This document shows positions 1-7,931 of a stretch of DNA of 64,000 nt, one piece after another. Source of the DNA: Vogesella aquatica (GTDB taxonomy: Bacteria > Pseudomonadota > Gammaproteobacteria > Burkholderiales > Chromobacteriaceae); assembly GCF_028548455.1 (NCBI RefSeq), contig NZ_JAQQLF010000023.1:1-64000 (forward strand), written 5' to 3'. The position numbers and the translations under genes are program-made. The notes beneath the pieces are model-generated. The model saw nothing but the letters and a program-made list of their open reading frames with translations, was not told the origin of the DNA and ran no database searches. Position 1 is the first letter of the stretch. Each line of letters starts with the position of its first letter.

Positions 1-104
1 TGTAGTTTGACGATCATGGATTGGGTGCTCGGGAGAGTTGTAGCAGGATACCCATGACTTCTCGTGCTGTGTTCAGTTTGAGTAGCCGATTGCTTATATG
101 ATCG

Positions 105-737
105 TCAGGGATGCGACAAGTAGGCAAGTGCCATGTACCGATGCTGCATATCGAGAGGGAGTGCTTCAAAGTTGAAGCCATCGATGGCGGCTGTGGCCGA
201 TGTACTTGCTGCTCGCGCGAGCTCAGCACCGCAGGCACAGCGGTGCAGCGAGCTATGCCGCCACGAAACTCGCTTGCTGCATGCAGGGCAGTACTCGAGA
301 AGCAGTACCTGATGCTCTGGGCAATAGGTGGTGATATGCCAGTCCCACGAAGACAGTTGCCTGCCTTTTGTTTTTAAGCACTGGGGGCACCATGCACGGT
401 ACTTGTAGCGGATCATGGAGAGAGGCCAGTGCTTGCCTTGGTATTCAAACTGCCGAATGCGACCGACTCGCACATCCAGTGGACGTGTGAGCTTCTCCAG
501 CTGTTCAATCGGTTGTCCGGTATGGTTTGCCAGTTGGTAGAGGTCGTAAATACCGACTTGCGGTATCAGTGAAGCGCGTGCTGTCGTATCTGCTTCTGGA
601 TACAGCAACTGACATAACTCCTGTGAGTGCCGCAAACAATTCACGTCCGTAAGGCGAAGTAGGTAACCAGCAAGATGCTCTGCCTGGTCAGGTTTCGGAC
701 GAGCTAATAACCGAAGTTCGGTATGAGGCGTATTCAT
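105..737 (-). CDS. tniQ: TniQ/TnsD-family target-selection protein, probably frameshifted at its 3' end
   Basis: Last gene of a minus-strand Tn7-like tns cluster. The start chosen is the ATG at 737, which overlaps the tnsC stop in an ATGA junction with AGGGGG upstream; this gives 210 residues. The protein has the zinc-finger signature of TniQ/TnsD: CPQC, then C-P-x-H, CPAC and a final CAC cluster in the C-terminal half. By family knowledge TniQ proteins select the target site and recruit TnsC. The frame stops at 105-107 within a CCC-TGA stretch. Removing one base there opens a frame continuing about 30 residues (DDHISNRLLKLN...) to a stop at 14-16. I infer a one-base frameshift or a sequencing error, with an intact product near 240 residues. 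Even so it would be a short TniQ rather than a long TnsD. Confidence 0.82.
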   Translation of the reverse strand: MNTPHTELRLLARPKPDQAEHLAGYLLRLTDVNCLRHSQELCQLLYPEADTTARASLIPQVGIYDLYQLANHTGQPIEQLEKLTRPLDVRVGRIRQFEYQGKHWPLSMIRYKYRAWCPQCLKTKGRQLSSWDWHITTYCPEHQVLLLEYCPACSKRVSWRHSSLHRCACGAELARAASTSATAAIDGFNFEALPLDMQHRYMALAYLSHP

Positions 738-1669
738 GCTTTTGCCCCCTGCATAGTTGAGACCCATTGTTCTATTTCGCGGTTATCCATCCGGAAAGGA
801 TTACCGCGCAAGCGACGAGCGTCCCGCAATACAGTGTCAAAACTTGTCGCTAAATGCTCAACCTCGATCCGTGGGCTGTCTTGCATGAGCGCAGTGCGCG
901 CTGCCTCCCGAATCAGTGAGGTGAACAGACGGAAGTAGCCACCGGTTGCCAGATAGATGCGAGCAGGGTTCCAGTCATCAGCAAGGCCACTCGGCATGTC
1001 GAACGGTAAGGCCTTTTCGTAATAAGAAAGAAGCTTGACGAATTCCTGTGGGCGATTCAGCCAATCAAATGGCGGGATATGTGCCCGAAGCGGAAATCTT
1101 CCGGCAAGCTGCGTGCTGTACTCCAGCACGGATAGGGCAGAGGGGATGCCCACCAAGATGATGGGGATACCACTTTGATTGATCAGTGTCTTGATCGCAT
1201 CGGCAACAGCCTCAATGCGTGGACGCGTTCCCCGCTCGACCAAATGCTGAAATTCATCCAAGATAATCAAGCGGGTTTTACAGCGACGTAATAGCTCCAG
1301 CAGTTTGATACGCTTTTCTTCGATAGAGCCGCGATCAGGGAAGCCTGCACCAAGTGCCATCAGCAGCTCGCTGTATAGCGCTTTTATGGTCGAAGGAAGT
1401 GGTACAGAGGCAACAATGATTGGTTTCTCTGTGAATTCCTCATGCTCGGCAGGCTTATGCAAATCAAGAATGGCACGAATTAATGTACTTTTGCCAACGC
1501 CCGACTCACCTGTCACAATCATGCACAAAGGCTCCATCCGGTCACGCGACTCACTGAAACACCTGGTCATGTTGTTTAATACAAAATTAAACGTTGGTGT
1601 CTTAACACGGATTTGGTCAATTTTTGCCAGCATCGCCCGAATGCTGTCGTATTTTTTGTCATCAAACAT
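734..1669 (-). CDS. tnsC: TnsC-like AAA+ transposition regulator (TniB family)
   Basis: 311-residue AAA+ ATPase. Walker A is GESGVGKST near residues 53-61. Walker B is RLIILDEFQHL near residue 135, followed by a sensor region (GIPIILVGIPSA). In Tn7-like elements the TnsC ATPase bridges the target-site protein (TniQ/TnsD) and the TnsA/TnsB transposase and gives target immunity. The start overlaps the 3' end of tnsB by 8 bp, and the stop overlaps the tniQ start, so tnsA-tnsB-tnsC-tniQ are translationally coupled. At 311 residues it matches compact TniB/TnsC proteins rather than the longer Tn7 TnsC. I see no damage to key motifs. Confidence 0.9.
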   Translation of the reverse strand: MFDDKKYDSIRAMLAKIDQIRVKTPTFNFVLNNMTRCFSESRDRMEPLCMIVTGESGVGKSTLIRAILDLHKPAEHEEFTEKPIIVASVPLPSTIKALYSELLMALGAGFPDRGSIEEKRIKLLELLRRCKTRLIILDEFQHLVERGTRPRIEAVADAIKTLINQSGIPIILVGIPSALSVLEYSTQLAGRFPLRAHIPPFDWLNRPQEFVKLLSYYEKALPFDMPSGLADDWNPARIYLATGGYFRLFTSLIREAARTALMQDSPRIEVEHLATSFDTVLRDARRLRGNPFRMDNREIEQWVSTMQGAKA

Positions 1670-3617
1670 TTTTATCGCCTCGCAAAGTATCTACTTCAAC
1701 TTCCCAGTCTTCGGAATCGAGATCATCCACCACTGTCGCATTAACATTGATAGGAATGGCTGCATGTTTCGTGTCAGTTGCTTTGTGGCCATTTGATGGC
1801 TTTTTACCTTTTAATGCCCGAAGCTGTTGATCAGCACGCGCCTGAAGCTGGAAAATTTCATCATTCAAAGCAGCTTTGTCACTTCTGATTTTTTCCTGAG
1901 TAACATCATCAGTATCATTGTCAGATTGCTGATCTTTTCGCATGGATAAGTAATCGCGCCAAGATAGCTCTTGATCCGTATCAATGGAGATGCAATCAAC
2001 TTTCATTAGTGCTTTGTTAATGGGATCGTAAATATAAGCTTGACGTACATCTTCGGGATCGATGCGTAACATGAATTTCGTGTTACTTGGCATGCATTCA
2101 CGCAAATGAATCAAGTGAGGATGATGATAAATTAGTCCTTTAGTTGAAATTCGGCCATTGCTAATCCGGCGATGAAAGGTGAGGCTGAACTGTGTTTCCA
2201 ACTTAGAGCCGTCGCAGAGAGCAGGAATAGGATGACTTGCAGTTAACCTATCCCAGCACTGTAGCGGGGTCTCGCCTAGTTCTGAATGGCGAGTATTGTG
2301 ATAGTCAACAACTACCCATTTAAAAACCAGCTGCCGTAACTCCTCTAGTGTGATGCAGGCAAGCTTTTCGGAAGGGTAGCTGGCTCGCATTTCTGGGTTA
2401 GACCAAGTTGTACCAGGTAGGCGATGGATTAGCCGAGTATTAAGTGTTCCAATGAATCGCTCTACAACTGCCTTGTACCAAGGCATACCAGGTGGGCAGT
2501 ACTGAAGTTCCATCTTCAAGTCTTTGCATAATTGCTTATGAACGTGGCTATGAAACTCTGGACCGTTGTCCATCCAGATACCCGCAATTCGTCCTTCAAC
2601 TGGCCAACAATGCTCAGTCGCTAGGCCATATTGCTGCAATAACTCGGCTTTGCTAGAAACTGCCTGTTTTATGCATAACATGGCGGCCACTGATGAGGGT
2701 GGCGCCAAATCAATATAGATGGCACACACCATTCGGGTCCGCCTGTCGATGGCTACGGTTACAGTCGGCCTACCCAAGATTTTTTTTGTAATTGGGTGAA
2801 TGATGATTACATCAAGAATGGTGTGATCAATTTCCACTCGCTCAAGTGGAAAGAATGCCGCGGGTCCCCGATCTCGGGTCCTGAAATAGCGTCTTGCATA
2901 GCGCTCGCTATAGCGCCTAGCCATCTCAATGAAAGGGTCCAAAACTCTTTTGAGTAGCTTGCAGAAACCGCCATAACTCAGGAAACTAAGCCACTCTTCT
3001 TTGGGGCGTTTTTTGTTTTCTAAGTAGATTTCATCAATTAGCTTCTGGTGAACATGCTTTTTACTGTTGCGATGTATGGTTAGGTAGCACCTATCAAGCA
3101 CCGAGTAGAAGAGATCAATTACCTCGGGGTGTATTTGCCCGTGGCGCCTGCCGCAGTTTTGTGTGCGGGGGGCCAGTGACATGATGTCTTCGCCGCTATT
3201 CTGATAATCACGGCACCAACGGTACAGCGTTGGGCTGCTAGGTATTTTCTTGTCACCTATCGCCTGGGCCACGATCTGTGCGATAGGGAGCAGAGTCCTT
3301 GAACATGAGGTTTTCGCAGTTTGTGCAAGAATGGCTGTAACGTATTGCAGCCGCCGCTGTACAGAATGGCGCAGGTGTTCAGGTAGCGCTGATGGTATGG
3401 GCGGTAGATTGTCATCCCGAAAAATGTAGCCATCATCTTCAACAACCTTCAGTTTTCCCAGAGAAAAGTAGTGGTCAGCCTCATCAAATGTCATCTCTTT
3501 CGTGTAGGCATTGCACTTATCCATTAAGGTAACAGAGCGCCCTTGTTGGATATCCAGTACTCGATATGGGTAGCCTTGAAACTGTACGTTTAGGCCTTCG
3601 CGTAGCTGTAAGCTCAT
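1662..3617 (-). CDS. tnsB: TnsB-like DDE transposase (Mu/retroviral integrase fold)
   Basis: 651 residues from the ATG at 3617, which overlaps the tnsA stop (ATGA) and has a strong AAGGAGGT site upstream; a start 24 bp earlier is possible but lacks this. The catalytic DDE triad is visible: the first D in VEIDHTILDV, the second in GIWMDNGPEFH, and the E in WYKAVVERFIGTLN. An N-terminal helix-turn-helix region and a Mu-transposase C-terminal beta-barrel-like region flank the core, and the tail is acidic and lysine-rich. By family knowledge TnsB binds the transposon ends and performs 3'-end joining, with TnsA cutting the 5' ends. All active-site residues are present. Confidence 0.92.
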   Translation of the reverse strand: MSLQLREGLNVQFQGYPYRVLDIQQGRSVTLMDKCNAYTKEMTFDEADHYFSLGKLKVVEDDGYIFRDDNLPPIPSALPEHLRHSVQRRLQYVTAILAQTAKTSCSRTLLPIAQIVAQAIGDKKIPSSPTLYRWCRDYQNSGEDIMSLAPRTQNCGRRHGQIHPEVIDLFYSVLDRCYLTIHRNSKKHVHQKLIDEIYLENKKRPKEEWLSFLSYGGFCKLLKRVLDPFIEMARRYSERYARRYFRTRDRGPAAFFPLERVEIDHTILDVIIIHPITKKILGRPTVTVAIDRRTRMVCAIYIDLAPPSSVAAMLCIKQAVSSKAELLQQYGLATEHCWPVEGRIAGIWMDNGPEFHSHVHKQLCKDLKMELQYCPPGMPWYKAVVERFIGTLNTRLIHRLPGTTWSNPEMRASYPSEKLACITLEELRQLVFKWVVVDYHNTRHSELGETPLQCWDRLTASHPIPALCDGSKLETQFSLTFHRRISNGRISTKGLIYHHPHLIHLRECMPSNTKFMLRIDPEDVRQAYIYDPINKALMKVDCISIDTDQELSWRDYLSMRKDQQSDNDTDDVTQEKIRSDKAALNDEIFQLQARADQQLRALKGKKPSNGHKATDTKHAAIPINVNATVVDDLDSEDWEVEVDTLRGDKNV

Positions 3618-4255
3618 CGCAGACCTCCTTGACCAATCCAAACTAGACTCTGTAGCGTGAGTATTTCATCGGAGTTAAAAGCCAGATCACCATCCCACAG
3701 CAGTTTAAAGACTGCACATAGGGTGGCATTTCTGTCTGAAAATTGGCTGCAGAGCTGCTCTATCGGAATGCTTCCCTTTGGGATGGCACCATAAATGGCC
3801 AAACGCTGGCTTAGATCGACAAAGCAGCTTGAATAATGCTTTAGTTTTTTAATATTTTTATTCAATGGCTGTGTGTTAATGACATCTTCGCTGACCACAA
3901 CAAATTCATAGCCTTTTTTGGCGAGCTCCTGCTTGATTGCTTGGAATTTTTCTAGATACTTTTTTACCTGAATGGATGGCTTTACTTCATAAACGGTTGG
4001 AATTCTCTTCTCATCTTTCCAGATAACAAGAAAGTCGGGCGTGTAAGTACGCCATTCTCCATCAAGCAAATAGTCAACCTTCATTGGTTGGCTAGTAATC
4101 TTCGCAATGGCGGGATTGCTCGTCAATTGCAGAAGCCATCGATGCTCTAGTTGGCTCTCGCAAGCGACATGACTATCCACTTGTGGCACGTAGACTAGCG
4201 AAATGACTTTTCGACTGTTCTTGTTGTGAATTTTTCGTACAGATGGAGTTAGCAT
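3614..4255 (-). CDS. tnsA: TnsA-like endonuclease
   Basis: 213 residues. The N-terminal half has the TnsA PD-(D/E)XK nuclease pattern: an ESQLEHRWLL helix (catalytic Glu), YTPDFLVIW (catalytic Asp) and YEVKPS (the ExK element). The C-terminal half fits the TnsA C-terminal winged-helix region that contacts TnsC. With TnsB it would make double-strand cuts for cut-and-paste transposition. It is the first clearly recognised gene of the tns operon. In Tn7 the tnsA side faces the nearer transposon end, so that end is expected just upstream of this gene, around 4.3-4.9 kb. The start overlaps a possible upstream reading frame (4249-4674) by 7 bp. Confidence 0.9.
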   Translation of the reverse strand: MLTPSVRKIHNKNSRKVISLVYVPQVDSHVACESQLEHRWLLQLTSNPAIAKITSQPMKVDYLLDGEWRTYTPDFLVIWKDEKRIPTVYEVKPSIQVKKYLEKFQAIKQELAKKGYEFVVVSEDVINTQPLNKNIKKLKHYSSCFVDLSQRLAIYGAIPKGSIPIEQLCSQFSDRNATLCAVFKLLWDGDLAFNSDEILTLQSLVWIGQGGLR

Positions 4256-4674
4256 TTCTTCACCTCCACATTGGTACGACCGCTGACGGGTGTGGACCTC
4301 GCAGCGCTGATATTTGTGTAGATGGATTTTTTTGCGGCCAATATCGGAAATAACAGTGGCTTACTTTCGAATTGCAACGGCAATTGAAGTTCACTGCATA
4401 GCTTAGGTCTATGTCTATTTAACTGAGCAAAGACGGATTTGTGTCTACGCGTGTCGATGGATGCACAACTTGCGAGAAAGCATGATCGAAAATTTTCCCC
4501 ATTCAGGATGCTTGACGGGGGTGGTGCAGAGAATTTTTCGCAAGTGCATTTTTCAGGATAAATTCTTAGCAACCACTGTTTGCTCGGGCGGAGGGAATGA
4601 TGTGAAGAGATGCGAGGTGACGACGCTACCTGCATGCGCGGATGCAGCGGTTGATAGCGATAAATTTTAGACAT
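4249..4674 (-). CDS. Possible small protein encoded ahead of tnsA (unknown)
   Basis: Open frame of 141 codons that I do not recognise. The ATG at 4674 is preceded by AAAGGA at good spacing, and the stop at 4249 overlaps the tnsA start codon as in other coupled tns genes. The product would be basic and rich in Ser, Pro and Arg with several Cys, but no known motif or membrane segment is evident. The composition is somewhat unusual for a folded protein, so this may be an open leader region containing transposon-end sequences. Coding status is uncertain; if real, it would be co-transcribed with tnsABC. Confidence 0.35.
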   Translation of the reverse strand: MSKIYRYQPLHPRMQVASSPRISSHHSLRPSKQWLLRIYPEKCTCEKFSAPPPSSILNGENFRSCFLASCASIDTRRHKSVFAQLNRHRPKLCSELQLPLQFESKPLLFPILAAKKSIYTNISAARSTPVSGRTNVEVKKC

Positions 4675-4709
4675 GGCTAATCCTTTGCGTAAACCACACA
4701 GTGGTAAAT

Positions 4710-4786
4710 GCGAAAATGAGCCGGGACCGTCCCGAGCGAAAAAGCTCTTGACTATCCCGTGAGGATTGGCCAAAATGAAGCTGACA
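4710..4786. repeat. Candidate tnsA-proximal transposon end with two similar boxes
   Basis: On the minus strand the segment starting at 4786 begins TGTCAG, fitting the 5'-TGT ends of Tn7-like elements. Two similar boxes follow on the plus strand: GCCAAAATGAAGC (4769-4781) and GCGAAAATGAGC (4710-4721), about 59 bp apart, as expected for repeated TnsB sites. The position, just upstream of the tnsA operon, is right for the tnsA-proximal end. The opposite end lies outside the window, so this is inference from position and similarity only. Confidence 0.3.
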
Positions 4787-4809
4787 GATAGGTAATCTTG
4801 TTAGCCCCA

Positions 4810-4851
4810 AAAAGCTCCGCGCAATGGTTCTGCAAAACCAGCGGGGCTTTT
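4810..4851 (+). terminator. Hairpin with T-run, terminator-like
   Basis: AAAAGCTCCGC (4810-4820) pairs with GCGGGGCTTTT (4841-4851) with one G-T pair. An inner TGGTT/AACCA stem lies in the loop. It could serve either the tns side or the XRE gene at 4941, which is transcribed toward it. Confidence 0.5.
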
Positions 4852-4940
4852 GGCTTTTCCGTACTCGTGATCAATGGTTATGAACAGCGATTAATAGTCT
4901 ATCTACATAGTTGTTCCTTTCTTTTGATTTTCAGAATGCT

Positions 4941-5327
4941 TTAGTTGTTAGGTGCTTCCTGTTGGCTTCGCTTACTGGCTAGGCTGTGAAGGAATGCGGT
5001 CAACTTGATAAAATCATCTTGTTCAAGCCAGTCCATGTACTCTTGCAAGGTGGCTGCACAGATAAAAACCTCTTGTGATGCTGTTGGGGGAATTTTCACC
5101 TGTCTTGGCGACATCCTCTCCGCAGTGTAAAGACGCTTTACCTGCGTTCCTGTCATACCTAGGTTTTCTAAGTTGGGTGCGATGTTCTCTAAAAGAGGGG
5201 CATACCGTTTGCCTGTTTCCACTTCACTAATGTAAGGTCCTTTGAGACTAAGCGCACTAGCGAAGTTGACTTGTGACAGGCCAAGTCCAACACGAATTTC
5301 TCTAAGCAGGGTTGCAAGTGGTGACAT
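4941..5327 (-). CDS. XRE-family helix-turn-helix regulator
   Basis: 128 residues from the ATG at 5327; an upstream ATG at 5396 would add 23 residues outside the conserved fold. The N-terminal 60 residues form a Cro/C1-type HTH (LATLLREIRVGLGLSQVNFASAL... followed by YISEVETGKRY). The C-terminal half is unrecognised. The gene is divergent from the defence operon that starts at 6110 and lies between it and the tns module. A perfect 19-bp inverted repeat sits about 95 bp upstream of its start and is a plausible operator. I infer a regulator of itself and perhaps of the operon, like the control proteins found beside many defence loci. The regulatory target is not shown by sequence. Confidence 0.8.
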   Translation of the reverse strand: MSPLATLLREIRVGLGLSQVNFASALSLKGPYISEVETGKRYAPLLENIAPNLENLGMTGTQVKRLYTAERMSPRQVKIPPTASQEVFICAATLQEYMDWLEQDDFIKLTAFLHSLASKRSQQEAPNN

Positions 5328-5420
5328 ATCAAATATCCCAGTATGAGGTCGTAAGTTAATCTCACTTTTTGCAGTGAGTGCAATAGGAAAAAGCATGCAA
5401 CGCTAAATTCCCTTGGCTTA

Positions 5421-5476
5421 AAAAAATAAAGCATAAAAACCTGTCTAAAAGGATAGATTTTTATGCTTTATTTTTT
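5421..5476. promoter_or_regulatory. Perfect 19-bp inverted repeat (arms 5421-5439 and 5458-5476)
   Basis: The left arm AAAAAATAAAGCATAAAAA is exactly complementary to the right arm, with an 18-bp spacer. It lies between the XRE gene (leftward) and the operon at 6110 (rightward). It fits an operator/promoter region better than a terminator, because no gene ends here. A remnant of a small mobile element is an alternative. Confidence 0.6.
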
Positions 5477-6109
5477 ATTCAAAAACGACATCGAATCTTG
5501 TTTTTTTATTTATTCGTTAGAATAAAAGATGCCCAATTCAGTGATGAAAAACATCATTTTCCGGTGCTTCTCATCCAGAATGTAAAGAAAAAAAGTATTT
5601 TTCTTTATGCACAACGTCTGATGGGAAGGGGGGTGGTCTTGGGTGATGTCAAATGAATGGGTTGCTTTTGTGCAACAGCTAAATGGTATCCAGCGGATGA
5701 TCGCGAGCGAGCATTGCTCTTACGGAGGGGAGGGTGGCACGGCCGCAGTTAGCGGAGAGCGTTTTCCTGTCGAGGGCAATCTAGCCATAAATTCCGGAAA
5801 ACTTAGGGATGCAGCGCTCAGTGGGCACGCTACTAAGGTACTAACCAGCCAACTCAGTCAGGTTTAATCCAGTATTGATGTGATCGATCATGACCATCTC
5901 GCCGGCGCATCTCCAGATTATGGGTGCAGCTATGGACGGGGAGTGCACCGTGAGAAGGCTGCACAAGTGCCCTGACTACATAATTAGATGATCTCTGCAT
6001 GTAGGTGGCTTAACGGCTTCGACATATTCATATAGAATGCTTTGATCTAGGTTCAGTCGGCATAAAAAGTCCACATATGTGTAACCGACTCGATTAGGGA
6101 AGGGAAGGC
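5477..6109. other. AT-rich divergent intergenic region, no convincing gene
   Basis: About 630 bp between the XRE gene and the ClpB-like gene. It contains a 9-bp perfect hairpin (AAAGAAAAA ... TTTTTCTTT, about 5584-5606), a CACATATGTG palindrome at 6072-6081, and AGTCGG/CCGACT arms at 6055-6060 and 6085-6090 just ahead of the 6110 start. An open frame at 5643-5867 has no recognisable content and I do not call it a gene. Promoters for both flanking units should lie here. Confidence 0.5.
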
Positions 6110-7930
6110 GTGTCATCTTACGAACAGCCGCGTTGGTTGCGCGATCTGCAGCGATTCCTGCCACTCAAAAGTCAATTTGCTTTATCAGGTAATGTTCGTG
6201 ACCTGCAGGCAAATGAAGTGGCTGCTGGAATGGTGGTGCCACAGCCGCTCAATGATGTGCTTGCGCATACTCTTCGCGAAGCAGGCTATGAAGGAGTCGT
6301 TCTCTACGAGCCGATCGGGGGCTTTAGGGCAATCCCGAGTATGGGCGAGGATGCCTCCACTGGTGATAATTTGCTGCGAGAGTTGGGCCTAACCCCCAAC
6401 AATGGTCAAGCAGCAGCCGCGCTGGATCTATTCTCCGAGACCCTTGAACGCCTCGTGCATAGACAGGGCGAGCCAATAGCCCTGATCGTCGATTTTGCCT
6501 CTCGCCTAACTGTCCGCTCGCCAGATCTCAGCGCAGCCGAGCACCAGCTGTTTACACGTGCGTTGCTCCTGTCCCATCAGGTTCGTGGCCGGCCTGCAGG
6601 GTCACAGAGGCGACCATACTTCAATACTGTCATCTGGATCGTCGAAAAAGAGGGTGATCTACCTGACTGGCTACTGGTGAATAACCCTCGGATTCGTTCG
6701 ATACCAATACCGAAGCCCGATCAGCTTTCCCGACGTGCTCTCGCTCCTGCATTACTGCGGCCACTTGCCGCTACCGATTTATTGCCCGAGGTTTATCAAA
6801 ACGCCATCAACGCATTTGTTGAGGGCACCGAAGGCATGCTGCTCCTTGATCTGAGCGCAATTGCTGTTCTTGCAAAGGTCGAGGGTGTTCCAATTTCACA
6901 GATGTCAGATGCGGTTCGACGCTACAAGGTAGGCGTTACTGAAGACCCGTGGCAGCGCATAGATCGTAACAAGATTCGCAAGGCTGAGACGTTTGTACAT
7001 GAGCGAGTGAAAGGACAGAAGCAGGCTGTCACACACATGCTCGACATCGTCAAACGGGCGATGACAGGGGTGGGTAATAACCGTAATGGCAATCGACCGC
7101 GTGGTGTAGCCTTCTTTGCAGGGCCTACCGGGGTAGGCAAGACTGAGCTGGCGAAAACGATCACCCATCTACTCTTCGGAGATGAGAGTGCATACATCCG
7201 ATTCGATATGTCTGAATTCAGTGCGGAGCATGCCGACCAACGTCTCATTGGCGCTCCTCCGGGGTATGTAGGCTATGACGCCGGTGGGGAGCTCACCAAC
7301 GCCATTCGTGAAAAGCCGTTTAGCGTGGTGCTGTTCGATGAAATTGAAAAAGCCCATCCACGCATCCTCGATAAGTTCCTGCAGATTCTTGACGATGGGG
7401 TGCTCACCTCGGGGCGTGGTCACCGGGTGTATTTCTCGGAAGCCTTGATAATCTTTACGTCCAACCTCGGGATCTACCGTACTGATGAGGTGGGACGGCG
7501 GGTGCAGAACGTTTCGGCGTCCGATTCCTATGAAGCAGTGCAGGCGCAACTGCTTTCTGAAATCTCCCGGTACTTCAAGGAAGAGCTCAACCGGCCCGAG
7601 ATCCTCAACCGAATAGGCGAGAACCTGGTCGTATTCGATTTCATCCGAGAGGACGTGGCCGAGCAGATCTTTGATCAAATGGTGAATGGGGTGCTTACCG
7701 ACCTCCAGTCCCAAGGCTACACGATCTCACTCAGCGATGGGGCGAGGGCCGCTCTCCATGCGCTGTGCCTGAAGAATCTTGCAAACGGTGGGCGTGGCAT
7801 ACGCAATCAGGTCGAAGCACATCTGGTGAAGCCTGTCGCCAGGGCGCTTTTTGACCAGGACGTACAGCCGGGTACAAACCTGCACGTGAACGCTCTTGAG
7901 GCGGGCACCTTGACCTTAGTGGCTGTTTAG
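6110..7930 (+). CDS. ClpB-like AAA+ ATPase with degenerate N-terminal AAA-like half
   Basis: 606 residues from a GTG start behind GGGAAGG. The C-terminal half is a complete Clp/Hsp100 second-ATPase-type module: Walker A GPTGVGKT (338-345), a substrate-loop region with GYVGYDAGG, Walker B VVLFDEIEKAH (D410, E411), sensor-1 IIFTSNLG, and the small C-terminal domain with GGRGIRNQVEAHL. The N-terminal 300 residues look like a second AAA-type domain but have no Walker A. No ClpP-binding loop or Clp N-domain is evident, so a remodelling or scaffold ATPase is likelier than a protease partner. First gene of a tight operon: the radical-SAM gene starts 1 base after its stop. I infer that it handles or activates the giant helicase-nuclease protein. 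Confidence 0.85.
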   Translation: MSSYEQPRWLRDLQRFLPLKSQFALSGNVRDLQANEVAAGMVVPQPLNDVLAHTLREAGYEGVVLYEPIGGFRAIPSMGEDASTGDNLLRELGLTPNNGQAAAALDLFSETLERLVHRQGEPIALIVDFASRLTVRSPDLSAAEHQLFTRALLLSHQVRGRPAGSQRRPYFNTVIWIVEKEGDLPDWLLVNNPRIRSIPIPKPDQLSRRALAPALLRPLAATDLLPEVYQNAINAFVEGTEGMLLLDLSAIAVLAKVEGVPISQMSDAVRRYKVGVTEDPWQRIDRNKIRKAETFVHERVKGQKQAVTHMLDIVKRAMTGVGNNRNGNRPRGVAFFAGPTGVGKTELAKTITHLLFGDESAYIRFDMSEFSAEHADQRLIGAPPGYVGYDAGGELTNAIREKPFSVVLFDEIEKAHPRILDKFLQILDDGVLTSGRGHRVYFSEALIIFTSNLGIYRTDEVGRRVQNVSASDSYEAVQAQLLSEISRYFKEELNRPEILNRIGENLVVFDFIREDVAEQIFDQMVNGVLTDLQSQGYTISLSDGARAALHALCLKNLANGGRGIRNQVEAHLVKPVARALFDQDVQPGTNLHVNALEAGTLTLVAV

Positions 7931-7931
7931 G

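Noticed and set aside
4801-4860. tRNA-like GGTTCTGCAAAACC loop near the Tn7-like element
   Set aside because: No acceptor or anticodon arms fit; better explained as a branched terminator hairpin.
5643-5867. 74-codon frame before the ClpB-like gene
   Set aside because: No recognisable content and in a promoter-like region; ribosome site weak.
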